Assembly (NCBI RefSeq): GCF_937960835.1
Contig: NZ_CALGPC010000009.1
Coordinates: 1-64,000, forward strand
From: an uncultured Ferrovibrio sp.
Lineage (GTDB): Bacteria; Pseudomonadota; Alphaproteobacteria; Ferrovibrionales; Ferrovibrionaceae
Reading direction: 5' to 3'
DNA: 64,000 nt
In this document: one piece after another, positions 45,632 through 54,936 of the stretch
Position numbering within the stretch: the stretch's first letter is position 1
Layout: every line of letters begins with the position of its first letter
Translations under genes and position numbers: made by a program
Notes under the pieces: model-generated
The model's input: the letters and a program-made list of their open reading frames with translations, nothing else
Database searches by the model: none
Told to the model about the DNA's origin: nothing

Positions 45632-45837
45632 GGTCGGCTTTCCTTTTACTGCAGAAGGCTTGCCGGAACGGCAATCTGTCCTCCCTGATACAGTCGGGAA
45701 AAGGGCATTCTGTTCATTCGGACTGCCCGGTCCCTTCCTGTTCACCGATCAGAGCAAGGTCCGGGACCGAAATGATATCCGAAACTTGGCTATTATTAGG
45801 CGATGAACGTCGGCCGCCTATTCGACCATCGCGGCGC

Positions 45838-45872
45838 AAAAATAATGGCCGGAAAGCGTTCTTTCCGGCCAT
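45838..45872 (-). terminator. Terminator of the HPF/CSD gene
   Basis: Perfect 12-bp stem ATGGCCGGAAAG-CGTT-CTTTCCGGCCAT, followed on the minus strand by TTATTTTTG. Confidence 0.88.
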
Positions 45873-45923
45873 CAACAAACGATGAATTACTGTCGGGCAA
45901 CGTATACCCGCCTGTGTGAGGGG

Positions 45924-46505
45924 TCACCCCACGCTGCGCCGCGCGTTCAGCAGACGGACAGAACTGGCCTGCGGGCCCATCGGGCCTTCGGCCGCCGATC
46001 GGATGACCTGAACTACGGTTCCGACCTGGATTTCATCAAAGTCGCCGCCGGTCACGACGTTGCGGGTGAAGTACAGATCGGCCGAATCCTTCACCTCGAT
46101 GAAGCCGTAATCCTGCTCGGGGAACAGCCGGACCACGACGCCGGTATCGAACGTGCCCTCGTGCTGCTTAACGTCACCGCGCCGAACATCCGCGGCTTCT
46201 TCAAGCTGGCGCTGAACGGAGTCGAACACTTTGTTGATAATCACCGTCTGATCGGACTTCATGTCGTGACGATTTTCCGTACCCTTGGCCACGATCTTGC
46301 TGCGGCCCGGGACTTCTACCTCGACGGTGATGCCGATCGGCTGCTTGGCGCTGCTGGGGCTACGGTGAGGAATCTCCACTACCACACGGCAGCCGATGAT
46401 GTGGCTATGAAAGCGCTCCAGGCGGTCCACCCGTTCGCGGATCAAGTTCTCGATGAACTCGGAACTGTCCATATCCTTGAAAGCGATCTGCAGTGGCTTA
46501 TCCAT
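45924..46505 (-). CDS. Ribosome hibernation factor fused to a cold-shock domain
   Basis: A 193-residue two-domain protein. Residues 1-105 have the HPF/RaiA fold pattern (FIENLIRERVDRLERFHSHI, CRVVVEIPHRS) that binds the 30S subunit. Residues 117-185 form a cold-shock/S1-type domain with the RNP2/RNP1 equivalents GVVVRLFPEQDYGFIEV and DLYFTRNVV. The start ATG at 46505 begins MDKPLQIAFKDMD. The fusion suggests stress-dependent ribosome binding plus RNA binding. It follows the cco operon on the same strand after 200 bases. Confidence 0.88.
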   Translation of the reverse strand: MDKPLQIAFKDMDSSEFIENLIRERVDRLERFHSHIIGCRVVVEIPHRSPSSAKQPIGITVEVEVPGRSKIVAKGTENRHDMKSDQTVIINKVFDSVQRQLEEAADVRRGDVKQHEGTFDTGVVVRLFPEQDYGFIEVKDSADLYFTRNVVTGGDFDEIQVGTVVQVIRSAAEGPMGPQASSVRLLNARRSVG

Positions 46506-46588
46506 TCCTTACCTCCGCGCACAGCCCAAACAAGAAACACACTCACTATGATTCAGGTGCGGTTCAAACGCCATGTTTCAAGTGGTCA

Positions 46589-46613
46589 GGCGAAATTTCA
46601 CGACAATTTCGCC
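46589..46613. repeat. Inverted repeat upstream of the HPF/CSD gene
   Basis: GGCGAAATT-TCACGAC-AATTTCGCC, perfect 9-bp arms with 7-base loop, 84-108 bases upstream of the ATG. It lacks a T run. It could be an operator or a leader hairpin that a cold-shock domain might bind. Confidence 0.5.
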
Positions 46614-46705
46614 GTCCCCATGCGGCAGTCAAACCGCAGCCGACCGCTTTTTCCTCAGGGCTAAGCGGTACGCCGTACCAATGAAACGTCTTACCGGCTG
46701 AACGA

Positions 46706-46900
46706 TCAGTCCGCGCTTTCCTCGTGAGTGCGATGGATGGCGAAGAAATCGTAAATCACCGCAAACGCCGCCAGCGCCAAGCCGAAGGCCTGCATGCCGG
46801 CGTCTTGGGCGCCCGCGGCAAGCACAATGCCGAGCAAGCCGAGAACCGTGACTAAAGCCGCCATGACCCAGTAGCTCAGCGTGTTAGCAATCTTGTTCAT
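46706..46900 (-). CDS. Small membrane protein coupled to ccoS
   Basis: A 64-residue protein with two membrane helices (VMAALVTVLGLLGIVLAAGA and AFGLALAAFAVIYDFFAIHR) and a short acidic tail. Its ATG (46898-46900) overlaps the ccoS stop (ATGA), so it is translated with the cbb3 oxidase operon. No family recognised; it may be an oxidase accessory subunit or assembly factor. Confidence 0.8.
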   Translation of the reverse strand: MNKIANTLSYWVMAALVTVLGLLGIVLAAGAQDAGMQAFGLALAAFAVIYDFFAIHRTHEESAD

Positions 46901-47073
46901 GACATCCCACTCCTCTTCTCACGCAACTCGGCGTCTGCATCGTCAAACAAAATGCGCTGTCCTGCCCCTTCGAGATCCTCGAACTGGCCAGATTTCAGCG
47001 CCCAGAGAAAACCCACCATCCCAAGAAAGCCCAAGGCCAGGGCGGCAGGGATCAGGTACAGCAAAATCGTCAT
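46897..47073 (-). CDS. ccoS: cbb3-type oxidase assembly protein CcoS (58 residues)
   Basis: Reading left from the ATG at 47073: MTILLYLIPAALALGFLGMV and on to FEDLEGAGQRILFDDADAEL. This is a classic CcoS: one membrane helix, then the conserved FEDLEGAGQRILFDD segment. It is joined by ATGA overlaps to both ccoI (stop 47070-47072) and the downstream membrane protein. CcoS is required for haem/copper insertion into the catalytic subunit. Confidence 0.93.
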   Translation of the reverse strand: MTILLYLIPAALALGFLGMVGFLWALKSGQFEDLEGAGQRILFDDADAELREKRSGMS

Positions 47074-49463
47074 AACGTGGCTCCTTTCCGCCCGCCGGCT
47101 CCCAAACGCAAAGCATTCAGAACAACCAGGATGGAAGAGCTGGACATCGCAATAGCCGCCACCAGCGGCGTCACGAAGCCCGCAATGGCCAGTGGCACGG
47201 CGAAGAGATTGTAGATCAAGGCCAGCGTCAAATTGCCTTTGGCCAGTGCCCGGCTGCGGCGAGACACCCGCAGGAATTCCTCGACCGCAGACAGCTTACC
47301 GCCCTGAAAAACTGCGTCGGCAGCGTTCTGCGCGATATCCAGGCCCGAAGACGGCGACAAGGAGGCATCCGCTGCCGCCAGCGCCACGGCGTCGTTCAAG
47401 CCGTCGCCGACCATCAGGACCTTCCGCCCTTCCCGCTTCAATGCCGCGATCATTTCGGCTTTAGCGCGGGGATCGGCTTCAGCATGCCACTCGAAAATAT
47501 TGAGCGCGCCCGCGATGGCAGAGACAGCCGTGGAATGATCGCCCGAGAGGATAATCAGCCGCAGGCCCTTGTCGCGCAGGCGGGCAATCACCTCTACCGC
47601 ATCGGGCCGCAGAGTATCGCTGAAGCGGAAGCATAGCGGCGCATGGCCGGGCCGAGCGAGCCAAAGTTCGGAATGCTCGCTCTTTGAGGTCGCCGTTGCG
47701 CCGGCAAACCGGGCATGACCCAGACGAATTTCACCTTCAGGAGTCTTTAGCAGCATGCCCTGACCGGGCCGCTCCTCCACCCCATCCAAGGGCATCACCT
47801 GCGGACGAACAGCATGCAACGCCTTGCAAAGCGGGTGACGGCTGCGCGCCGCCATGCGGGCGGCAAGTTCCAGAGCTTCGACATCGGCAGCATCCTCAGG
47901 CAGCAGGCGTGGCTGGCCGAGCGTAAGCGTGCCGGTCTTGTCAAATACGACAGTGTCGATGTCAGCCGCCCGCTCCAGCGCGGTTGCCGATTTCAGCAGG
48001 ATGCCACGCCGCATGAGACGGCTGCTGGCAACAACCTGCACGACCGGCACCGCCAGCGCCAGTGCACAGGGGCATGTAATAATCAGCACGGCCGCGGCGA
48101 TGAGCAACGCACTACGCCAATCTGCATCACCGATGAACACCCAGCCAAGGAAGCTCAAGAACGCCGTCAGATGTACCACGGGGGCGTACCAACGTGCCAC
48201 ACGCTCCGCCAGACGAACGTAACGATCGCGCCCCTGCTCGGCCGCTTCCATCAGGCGCGCGATTTCGCCCAGTAAAGTGGAGCTGCCTACCGCGGTGGCA
48301 CGCAATGTCAGCGGCGCGTCGAGATTGATCGTTCCAGCAAAAACCGTACTGCCGGCACCGGCCGCTTGCGGTAGCGTTTCGCCGTTGATGAGGCTGACAT
48401 CGAGGGAGGATTGACCATCGAGAATCACGCCATCAACCGGAACTCGTTCGCCGGCAGCAACGATGATCCGGTCACCCACCGCCACACGATGCGCGGGACG
48501 TTGGCAGGTTCCCTGATCGGTCAGCACGATAACCGGCCGCAGCGTCCAGGCGACAAGGCGCTGAGCGGTGCGCCGGGCAAAGCCCCGGGCACGCAGATCG
48601 AGATAGCGGCCGATCAGCAGGAAGAACAGCAGAGTGACGGCCGCATCGAAATAAGCATGCGGGCCAGACCTTGCGACCTCTGCCAGGCTGACCACCAAAG
48701 CGAGAAAGACGCCGATGGAAATCGGCACATCCATGTTGCTGCGCCCCCGCCGCAGCGCCGCCCAGGCAGAGCGGAAGAACGGGCGGCCGGCATAGGCAAT
48801 GGCGGGAACGGCGATCAGAGCCGAGATTGCGTGGAACAGATCGCGGGTCGCCGCACCCATTTCGCCCACATGACCCGACCATACCGACACTGACAGCAGC
48901 ATGATGTTAGCTGCGGCAAAACCGGCCACGCCCATCGCGCGCAACAGCTCGCGCTCTTCGGTATTGCCGGCGCGCTCCGCGCCGTCAGCCGTCATCGGCA
49001 GGCACTTATAGCCCAGTCGGGAAATCAGCACGGCGAAGTCGTTGATCTTCTCGGCAGGTCCTGACCAGGCCAGCGTCAATCGGCGCGTGGTCGCAGAAAG
49101 CCGCGCCTGCGTCACGCCCGGCTGCGCCCGCAGCGCGCGTTCGATCAGCCATAGACAGGCAGCGCAATGCAAGCCATCCACGAGAAGTTCCGCCCGGCAG
49201 GTGCCTTGGACATCGGCCTGCACGAACTCCACCCAGTCGACCGCATCCTCTGGCGCCACCTGGGCTGGCGCGGCTTTCTCACGCAGGGCGTAATAGCGCT
49301 CCAGGCCCAAGCCTTTGATGATTGCATGGGCGCCAGCGCAGCCGGTACAGCAGAAGTCGCTGTCGCCGGACGCATCGGTCAGCGGCGAACCGCAATGGGC
49401 ACAGGCGCTGGCGCGCTGCGCGTCGCTGAATGCGACAGGGACGCTTTCCAGCGCGGCGGTCAT
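47070..49463 (-). CDS. ccoI: Copper-translocating P-type ATPase CcoI
   Basis: A 797-residue ATPase supplying copper to the cbb3 oxidase. N-terminal cysteine-rich motifs CAHCGSPL and FCCTGCAGAH, then the HMA motif DGLHCAACLWLIERAL. The ion-transport CPC motif is in ITCPCALALAVP, the phosphorylation site is DKTGTLTLG and the hinge is GDGLNDAVALAAAD. The ATG at 49463 overlaps the ccoH stop; the open frame to 49532 lies inside ccoH. Confidence 0.95.
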   Translation of the reverse strand: MTAALESVPVAFSDAQRASACAHCGSPLTDASGDSDFCCTGCAGAHAIIKGLGLERYYALREKAAPAQVAPEDAVDWVEFVQADVQGTCRAELLVDGLHCAACLWLIERALRAQPGVTQARLSATTRRLTLAWSGPAEKINDFAVLISRLGYKCLPMTADGAERAGNTEERELLRAMGVAGFAAANIMLLSVSVWSGHVGEMGAATRDLFHAISALIAVPAIAYAGRPFFRSAWAALRRGRSNMDVPISIGVFLALVVSLAEVARSGPHAYFDAAVTLLFFLLIGRYLDLRARGFARRTAQRLVAWTLRPVIVLTDQGTCQRPAHRVAVGDRIIVAAGERVPVDGVILDGQSSLDVSLINGETLPQAAGAGSTVFAGTINLDAPLTLRATAVGSSTLLGEIARLMEAAEQGRDRYVRLAERVARWYAPVVHLTAFLSFLGWVFIGDADWRSALLIAAAVLIITCPCALALAVPVVQVVASSRLMRRGILLKSATALERAADIDTVVFDKTGTLTLGQPRLLPEDAADVEALELAARMAARSRHPLCKALHAVRPQVMPLDGVEERPGQGMLLKTPEGEIRLGHARFAGATATSKSEHSELWLARPGHAPLCFRFSDTLRPDAVEVIARLRDKGLRLIILSGDHSTAVSAIAGALNIFEWHAEADPRAKAEMIAALKREGRKVLMVGDGLNDAVALAAADASLSPSSGLDIAQNAADAVFQGGKLSAVEEFLRVSRRSRALAKGNLTLALIYNLFAVPLAIAGFVTPLVAAIAMSSSSILVVLNALRLGAGGRKGATL

Positions 49464-49957
49464 GGCAGGATGACGCGTTCCGCCGCCACGAACTGAGCGC
49501 CATCCTGACGGGCTTCGAGATGCAGATCCCAAACGCCGGTCTTCGGCACCTTAACCGAGGCCACGTAGCGGCCATTGCCAGCGGACTGGAAGGTAACCGG
49601 CAGGGAAGGAAGATTCTCGACTGGGCGCTGCAGCTCGGCCTCGATGGTCAGGCGGTCAAGCGCCGAACCCGCCCGATCCATCCACTGCATGGTCAGCAAC
49701 GCGCCGCCCTGCGCGTCCGTGGCGGTCCCGAAGCTGTAACGCCAGCCAAGCTGCTCCTGCGCCTCGATCTGGGCGCGGGTCTGGTTGTATTCGACACCCT
49801 TCTTATAGGGCTGCGAGACCACAAGGCCGCTGAAGCTGCTCGTGGCGGTGACGATCAGCACCGCGTTGACCGCAATCACCACAAGGAAGCCGGCGACGAA
49901 GAGCCAAGGTATCCAACGACCTGAGCGGCTGGAGCCCGCCTGGACAGCGAACGGCAT
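49460..49957 (-). CDS. ccoH: cbb3 oxidase assembly protein CcoH (FixH)
   Basis: A 165-residue single-pass membrane protein with a FixH pattern: IPWLFVAGFLVVIAVNAVLI helix, then SFSGLVVSQPYKKGVEYN and a beta-rich periplasmic domain. It overlaps ccoI and follows ccoG by 9 bases. It is required for stable assembly of the oxidase. Confidence 0.93.
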   Translation of the reverse strand: MPFAVQAGSSRSGRWIPWLFVAGFLVVIAVNAVLIVTATSSFSGLVVSQPYKKGVEYNQTRAQIEAQEQLGWRYSFGTATDAQGGALLTMQWMDRAGSALDRLTIEAELQRPVENLPSLPVTFQSAGNGRYVASVKVPKTGVWDLHLEARQDGAQFVAAERVILP

Positions 49958-49966
49958 GATAAAGCC

Positions 49967-51463
49967 TCAATTCGGACCGTTAAACTGAGCACGATATTGC
50001 GCCACGACCCGGCCATCCGCATTGATTAATCGCAAATCTATCGGGGTGACGCCCGCCTTGAGGCTATTCCGAGAGGCCTTCAGAAAAAGGCGGAATTCCG
50101 CCACTGTATCGGCATCAACGGGAAGATTCAGGCTGCTCGCCGCCTCTTCCGCGGTACCTGCGAGGAACATTTCCGCGCCAGGCAGGCCATCGACGACAAG
50201 CTTCAGAAAGGCCGGTTCGCGCGTCTTGTTCAGAACCTTTACCGTATAGCCGTTGCGCAGGCTGCCATCCGAAAGGGTGACATAGAGCGGGCTGCGATCA
50301 TGCAGCACGTTGAGCTCGAAGGAATGGCGCAAGGTCAGGGCGGCGATCATGATCGCCGCCACCACGACCAGCAGCGTGGCGTAGATCATCGTACGGGTCC
50401 GCACCAGCTTGAGTATCGATGGCTGCTTCTTGGCGCGGCGATCGAGATTCGCCAAAGACACGAAATCGATCAGCCTCTGCGGTCGACCGACCTTCGACAT
50501 GATTTCATCGCAGGCATCGATGCACAGGCCACAACCGATGCATTCCATCTGCCAGCCGTCACGAATATCGATTCCGGTCGGACAGACATTCACGCAGGCA
50601 CGGCAGTCGACGCAATCGCCCCGGCCTTCCCAGGATTCGCCCGCCTTATGCTTGCCGCGCTTTTCTCCACGCCACGCCTGATAGGTTACATTCAGCGTAT
50701 GCTCATCGAGCATGGCCGACTGAATACGGGGCCACGGGCACATATAGGTGCAGACCTGCTCGCGAGCCCAGCCGGCCAAGGTGTAGGTGGTGGCCGTAAA
50801 CAAACCAAAGAAGAAATAAGTGCCGCCGGATGCCTCGCCGGTGAAAATCTCACGGGTCACGGTCGGGGCATCCTGGAAATACATGATCCAGGCGCCGCCC
50901 GTCGCCGCGGCGATCAGCAGCCATGCGCAATGCTTGGCGATCTTGCGCCACAGCTTGTCGAAAGACATCGGCTTCTGGTCGAGGCGCATGCGCGCGTTGC
51001 GGTCGCCCTCGATCCAACGCTCCACCAGCATGAACAGATCAGTCCAGACCGTCTGCGGGCAGGCGTAACCGCACCAGACGCGGCCGAACAGCGCGGTGGC
51101 CAAAAACAAGGCAATCGCGCCCAGGATCAATAATCCGGTAATGTAATAGACTTCCTGAGGCCAGATCTCGATCCAGAAAAAGTAACCACGGCGGCCGACC
51201 ATATCGAGCAGCAGCGCCTGGTCAGGCGCATTCGGACCACGATCCCAGCGCAGCCATGGGGTGATGTAATAGATCGCCAGACAGGCAATGAGCACGGCCC
51301 ATTTGATTGTACGAAAATGGCCCGATACTGCTCGCGGGTAGACCTTCACGCGGTCGGCATAAAGCGAAGACCCAAAAACGCCGATCATCGCCTCGGGCTG
51401 ACCCGAGGCGATGTCGCTTTGGACCTTCTTACTTGGCACCAATTGATTCATGCCGTCCACCAC
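49967..51463 (-). CDS. ccoG: Polyferredoxin CcoG (FixG), cbb3 assembly
   Basis: A 498-residue membrane protein with about five helices (AVLIACLAIYYITPWLRWDR, TGLLILGAIALFLATALFGR) and a double [4Fe-4S] cluster: CVDCRACVNVCPTGIDIR and CIGCGLCIDACDEI. The C-terminal periplasmic Ig-like domain is present. CcoG acts as a Cu(II) reductase for oxidase assembly. Start is one of two GTG codons at 51463/51460 near AAAGGGG or the ATG at 51451. Confidence 0.94.
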   Translation of the reverse strand: MVDGMNQLVPSKKVQSDIASGQPEAMIGVFGSSLYADRVKVYPRAVSGHFRTIKWAVLIACLAIYYITPWLRWDRGPNAPDQALLLDMVGRRGYFFWIEIWPQEVYYITGLLILGAIALFLATALFGRVWCGYACPQTVWTDLFMLVERWIEGDRNARMRLDQKPMSFDKLWRKIAKHCAWLLIAAATGGAWIMYFQDAPTVTREIFTGEASGGTYFFFGLFTATTYTLAGWAREQVCTYMCPWPRIQSAMLDEHTLNVTYQAWRGEKRGKHKAGESWEGRGDCVDCRACVNVCPTGIDIRDGWQMECIGCGLCIDACDEIMSKVGRPQRLIDFVSLANLDRRAKKQPSILKLVRTRTMIYATLLVVVAAIMIAALTLRHSFELNVLHDRSPLYVTLSDGSLRNGYTVKVLNKTREPAFLKLVVDGLPGAEMFLAGTAEEAASSLNLPVDADTVAEFRLFLKASRNSLKAGVTPIDLRLINADGRVVAQYRAQFNGPN

Positions 51464-51480
51464 CCACCCCTTTGCGGCGT

Positions 51481-52341
51481 CTACTCGCCGCCACCTAACG
51501 CATGGACATACAACGCAAGCATCTTGATGGTGGCGTCATCGAGCCGTCCGCTCCAGGTCGGCATGACGCCGTTTCTGGAGTAAGAGATGGTTTGCACCAC
51601 TGAGGCCCGGTCGCTGCCATAGAGCCAAATCTTGTCCGCCAGGTTCGGCGCTCCAAGATCGCGATTACCTTCGCCTTTCTCGCCATGGCACGACGCGCAC
51701 TGCTCGGCAAAGATCGCCGCGCCTTCGGCATTGGGCTTCGCCAAGCCGGACAGCGACAGGACATGATCGGCAACCGCATTGATCTGCGGCGCGGTCAGCA
51801 TGCCGTCGGCCAGGAAGCGCGGCATCTGCGACGTCCGAGTTTCGTCGGAAGTTGAGCGGACGCCGTGACGGATCGTGTACTCGATCGCTTCGAGCGAGCC
51901 GCCCCACAGCCAATCGTCATCGGCAAGGTTCGGATATCCCTTGGCGCCCACGCCACCAGACTGATGGCAGCCAGCGCAATTCTCGGCAAACAGCACGCGG
52001 CCGCCGGCGAGTGCGAAGCGGTTCAGCTCGGGATCAGCCTTCATCTCAGTGATATCGAGGCTGCGGATGCGGTCGCGGAAGCTGGCCTGGGCTGCAGCAG
52101 CCTTCTGCAGATTCGCCTCCACTTCCGCGCGCTGGCTGTAGCCCAACGTACCGCCAAAATAGGTGCTCAGGCTTGGCACCGACGGATACAGGATCATCCA
52201 GACGATCGAGAAGATGATGGTGGCGTAGAAGACGTAGAGCCACCATTTCGGCAGAGGGGTGTTCAGCTCCTTGATGCCGTCCCACTCATGACCCGTGGTG
52301 TGTTCGCCGCTGATGGCGTCTTTTTCAATCTTACTTGGCAT
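51481..52341 (-). CDS. ccoP: cbb3-type cytochrome c oxidase subunit III CcoP (diheme)
   Basis: A 286-residue membrane-anchored diheme cytochrome c: membrane helix WWLYVFYATIIFSIVWMILY (about 33-52), then CAGCHQSGGVGAKGYP and CASCHGEKGEGNRDLG haem motifs. Typical CcoP length and order after ccoQ. Passes electrons from cytochrome c to CcoN/CcoO. Confidence 0.96.
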   Translation of the reverse strand: MPSKIEKDAISGEHTTGHEWDGIKELNTPLPKWWLYVFYATIIFSIVWMILYPSVPSLSTYFGGTLGYSQRAEVEANLQKAAAAQASFRDRIRSLDITEMKADPELNRFALAGGRVLFAENCAGCHQSGGVGAKGYPNLADDDWLWGGSLEAIEYTIRHGVRSTSDETRTSQMPRFLADGMLTAPQINAVADHVLSLSGLAKPNAEGAAIFAEQCASCHGEKGEGNRDLGAPNLADKIWLYGSDRASVVQTISYSRNGVMPTWSGRLDDATIKMLALYVHALGGGE

Positions 52342-52344
52342 CGC

Positions 52345-52527
52345 TCAGTTCCTCTTCGAGCGGGGACGGCGTTCGCCGTGGTCTTGCAACGGAATTCTCC
52401 CAAGTTCGCGCCATTCCTCGCGCCGCGACGGCCACATCACCCAGGTAACGATGCAGACGAAGAGCAGGAAGAACCACAAAGTCCAGAGAGACTTCACCCA
52501 AGGATAATGTTCGATCAGGGAGATCAT
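52345..52527 (-). CDS. ccoQ: cbb3-type oxidase subunit CcoQ (FixQ)
   Basis: A 60-residue single-pass protein (WTLWFFLLFVCIVTWVMWPS), with a basic tail. Between ccoO and ccoP, as expected. It stabilises the CcoP-core interaction. Confidence 0.9.
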   Translation of the reverse strand: MISLIEHYPWVKSLWTLWFFLLFVCIVTWVMWPSRREEWRELGRIPLQDHGERRPRSKRN

Positions 52528-52542
52528 GATGTCCCCTCCCCG

Positions 52543-53268
52543 TTACTGCCGCAGGCTGCCGGGCTGGGTCTTGTCGAACTCGACAAGACGCCCGAGCATC
52601 TGCAGATAGGCAATGAGCGCATCCAGCTCGGTGATCCGCGCAGGATCGCCGTCGAAGTCGCCCACCGCGGCCTTCGGATAACGTGCCAGCACACCATCCG
52701 TATCGGCATCGACAGTAGCCTGGGCCTCCAGATCGGCGACGGCCTGGGCGATCATCTCGTCACTATAGGGCACGCCGACCGTCCGCAGAGCCTTCAGGTG
52801 ATCGCTGATGTCGCGATAGCTGAGAGTGCGCTCCGCCAGGAAGGGATAGCTCGGCATGATCGACTCCGGCACCACCGACCGCGGATCGATCAAGTGCGCC
52901 GCATGCCACTCGTTGGAGTATTTCCCACCGACGCGAGCCAGATCCGGCCCCGTGCGCTTGGAGCCCCACTGGAACGGATGGTCATACATGCTCTCAGCCG
53001 CAAGGCTGTAGTGGCCGTAGCGCTCCACCTCATCGCGCAGAGGACGGATCTGCTGGCTGTGGCAGACATAGCATCCCTCGCGGATGTAGATGTTGCGGCC
53101 CGCGAGCTCGAGCGGAGAGTAAGGCCGCATGCCCTGGACCTTCTCGATGGTGGTTTCGATCGTGAACAGAGGCACGATCTCAACCAAGCCGCCGATCACC
53201 ACCGTGATCAGGGTCAAGACCGCCAGGAGGATAACGTTACGTTCGATAGTCGAATGCTTGATAAACAT
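52543..53268 (-). CDS. ccoO: cbb3-type cytochrome c oxidase subunit II CcoO (monoheme)
   Basis: A 241-residue membrane-anchored cytochrome: starts MFIKHSTIERNVILLAVLTL, with haem motif CYVCHSQQIRPLRDE and the conserved YGHYSLAAES and GPDLARVGGKYS. The ATG at 53268 gives the classic N terminus; the open frame to 53346 runs back into ccoN. Confidence 0.96.
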   Translation of the reverse strand: MFIKHSTIERNVILLAVLTLITVVIGGLVEIVPLFTIETTIEKVQGMRPYSPLELAGRNIYIREGCYVCHSQQIRPLRDEVERYGHYSLAAESMYDHPFQWGSKRTGPDLARVGGKYSNEWHAAHLIDPRSVVPESIMPSYPFLAERTLSYRDISDHLKALRTVGVPYSDEMIAQAVADLEAQATVDADTDGVLARYPKAAVGDFDGDPARITELDALIAYLQMLGRLVEFDKTQPGSLRQ

Positions 53269-53278
53269 GGCGTTTCTC

Positions 53279-54754
53279 TCACTTGGCGGCGGCGGCCTGC
53301 AATCCGACACGGCCGCCGATGGGCGACTCCTCGCGGATGTCGCCACGGGCGGTGCGCCACAGGTTGTAGACCATCAGCAGAGCACCGATGAGGAACAGGG
53401 TGCCGCCGAGGGCGCGGATCAGATAGAAGGGATACATCGCCTGCACGGTCTCGACGAACGAGTACTGCAGGAAGCCGAGATTGTCGTAGGCGCGCCACAT
53501 CAAGCCCTGCATGATGCCCGACACCCACATCGCGGTGATGTAGAGAAGGATGCCGATAGTGGCGATCCAGAAGTGGTAGGACACCAGCTTGATCGAGTAG
53601 AGGCGCTCGCGCTTCCACAGGACCGGGAAGATGTAATACAGCATGCCGAAGGTCACCAGGGCATTCCAGCCCAGCGCGCCAGAATGCACGTGACCGATGG
53701 TCCAGTCAGTGTAATGGCTCAGGGCATTGACCTGACGGATCGACATCACCGGACCTTCGAAGGTGGACATGCCGTAGAAGGCAACCGCGGTCACCGAGAA
53801 GCGCAGAGCCGGATCGGTGCGCAGCTTGTCCCAGGCGCCGGACAACGTCATCAGGCCATTGATCATGCCGCCCCAGGACGGCATCCACAGCATGATCGAG
53901 AAGACCATGCCAAGCGTGGAAGCCCAGTCAGGCAGCGCCGTGTAGTGCAGATGGTGCGGACCGGCCCAGATGTAGAGGAAGATCAGCGACCAGAAGTGCA
54001 CGATCGACAGACGGTAGGAATAGACCGGGCGATCAGCCTGCTTAGGGATGAAGTAGTACATCATCGCCAGGAAGCCGGCGGTCAGGAAGAAGCCGACCGC
54101 GTTGTGACCGTACCACCACTGGATCAGTGCATCCTGCACGCCCGGGAAGAGCGAATAGCTCTTGCTGCTGAACAGCGAAACCGGCACCGCCAGATTGTTG
54201 ACGATGTGCAGCATCGCGATGGTGATGATGAAGGCGAGGTAGAACCAGTTTGCCACATAGATATGCGGCTCCTCGCGCTTGAACAGCGTGCCGACGAAAG
54301 CGATCAGGTAGACAACCCACACCAGCGTCAGCCACAGATCGACGAACCACTCCGGCTCAGCATATTCCTTGCTCTGGGTGATGCCGAAGATGTAGCCCAG
54401 CGCCGCCAGCAGGATGAACAGCTGGTAGCCGAAGAACAAAAACCAGCCAACTGCGGCACCGCCGAACAGGCGTGCGCGGCAGGTGCGCTGCACCACGTAG
54501 ATCGATGAGCCGAGCAGCGCGTTACCGCCGAAGGCGAAGATCGCAGCAGATGTGTGCAACGGCCGCAACCGGCCGAAGGTGGTCCATTCCAACCCGAAAT
54601 TGAGCTGCGGGAATGCGAGCTGCAGGGCGATGAAAACGCCGGCCGCGAATGCCGCCACGCCCCAGAAGGCGGTAGCGATCACAAAGGCCCGGACGACGTC
54701 TTCGACATAAGGTTCTGACACCCGTGTTGGGGCAGCGGCTGTTAAGGCGGTCAT
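53279..54754 (-). CDS. ccoN: cbb3-type cytochrome c oxidase catalytic subunit CcoN
   Basis: A 491-residue, 12-helix haem-copper oxidase subunit with the low-spin haem, haem b3 and CuB His ligands. The stretches WWYGHNAVGFFLTAGFLAMM, YAWAGPHHLHYTALPDW-like IWAGPHHLHYTALPDW and GHVHSGALGWNALV are the cbb3 signatures. It catalyses high-affinity O2 reduction in microaerobic growth. First gene of ccoNOQP-ccoGHIS; FNR box at 54836-54849. Confidence 0.97.
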   Translation of the reverse strand: MTALTAAAPTRVSEPYVEDVVRAFVIATAFWGVAAFAAGVFIALQLAFPQLNFGLEWTTFGRLRPLHTSAAIFAFGGNALLGSSIYVVQRTCRARLFGGAAVGWFLFFGYQLFILLAALGYIFGITQSKEYAEPEWFVDLWLTLVWVVYLIAFVGTLFKREEPHIYVANWFYLAFIITIAMLHIVNNLAVPVSLFSSKSYSLFPGVQDALIQWWYGHNAVGFFLTAGFLAMMYYFIPKQADRPVYSYRLSIVHFWSLIFLYIWAGPHHLHYTALPDWASTLGMVFSIMLWMPSWGGMINGLMTLSGAWDKLRTDPALRFSVTAVAFYGMSTFEGPVMSIRQVNALSHYTDWTIGHVHSGALGWNALVTFGMLYYIFPVLWKRERLYSIKLVSYHFWIATIGILLYITAMWVSGIMQGLMWRAYDNLGFLQYSFVETVQAMYPFYLIRALGGTLFLIGALLMVYNLWRTARGDIREESPIGGRVGLQAAAAK

Positions 54755-54835
54755 GCAATCCTCTTATTGCGACGGGATCGGCGGAAAACCGCCATCCGGC
54801 GCCGTGATACTTACCCAGCCCCCCCGTTTTCGGCA

Positions 54836-54849
54836 TTGACCCATGTCAA
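54836..54849 (-). promoter_or_regulatory. FNR box of the cco operon
   Basis: TTGAC-CCAT-GTCAA, a perfect palindrome differing from TTGAT-N4-ATCAA at one base per arm. With its centre at -41.5 transcription would start near 54801, 47 bases upstream of the ccoN ATG, and an AAGTAT -10 lies at 54807-54812. Confidence 0.65.
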
Positions 54850-54936
54850 TTGCCCCTGCCGCTACCCATGCAGAATCGGTTATGATCTGCGGCGCAATGA
54901 CGCAGAGCGGCAGAACAGCCGTGGGGAGGGAACATA

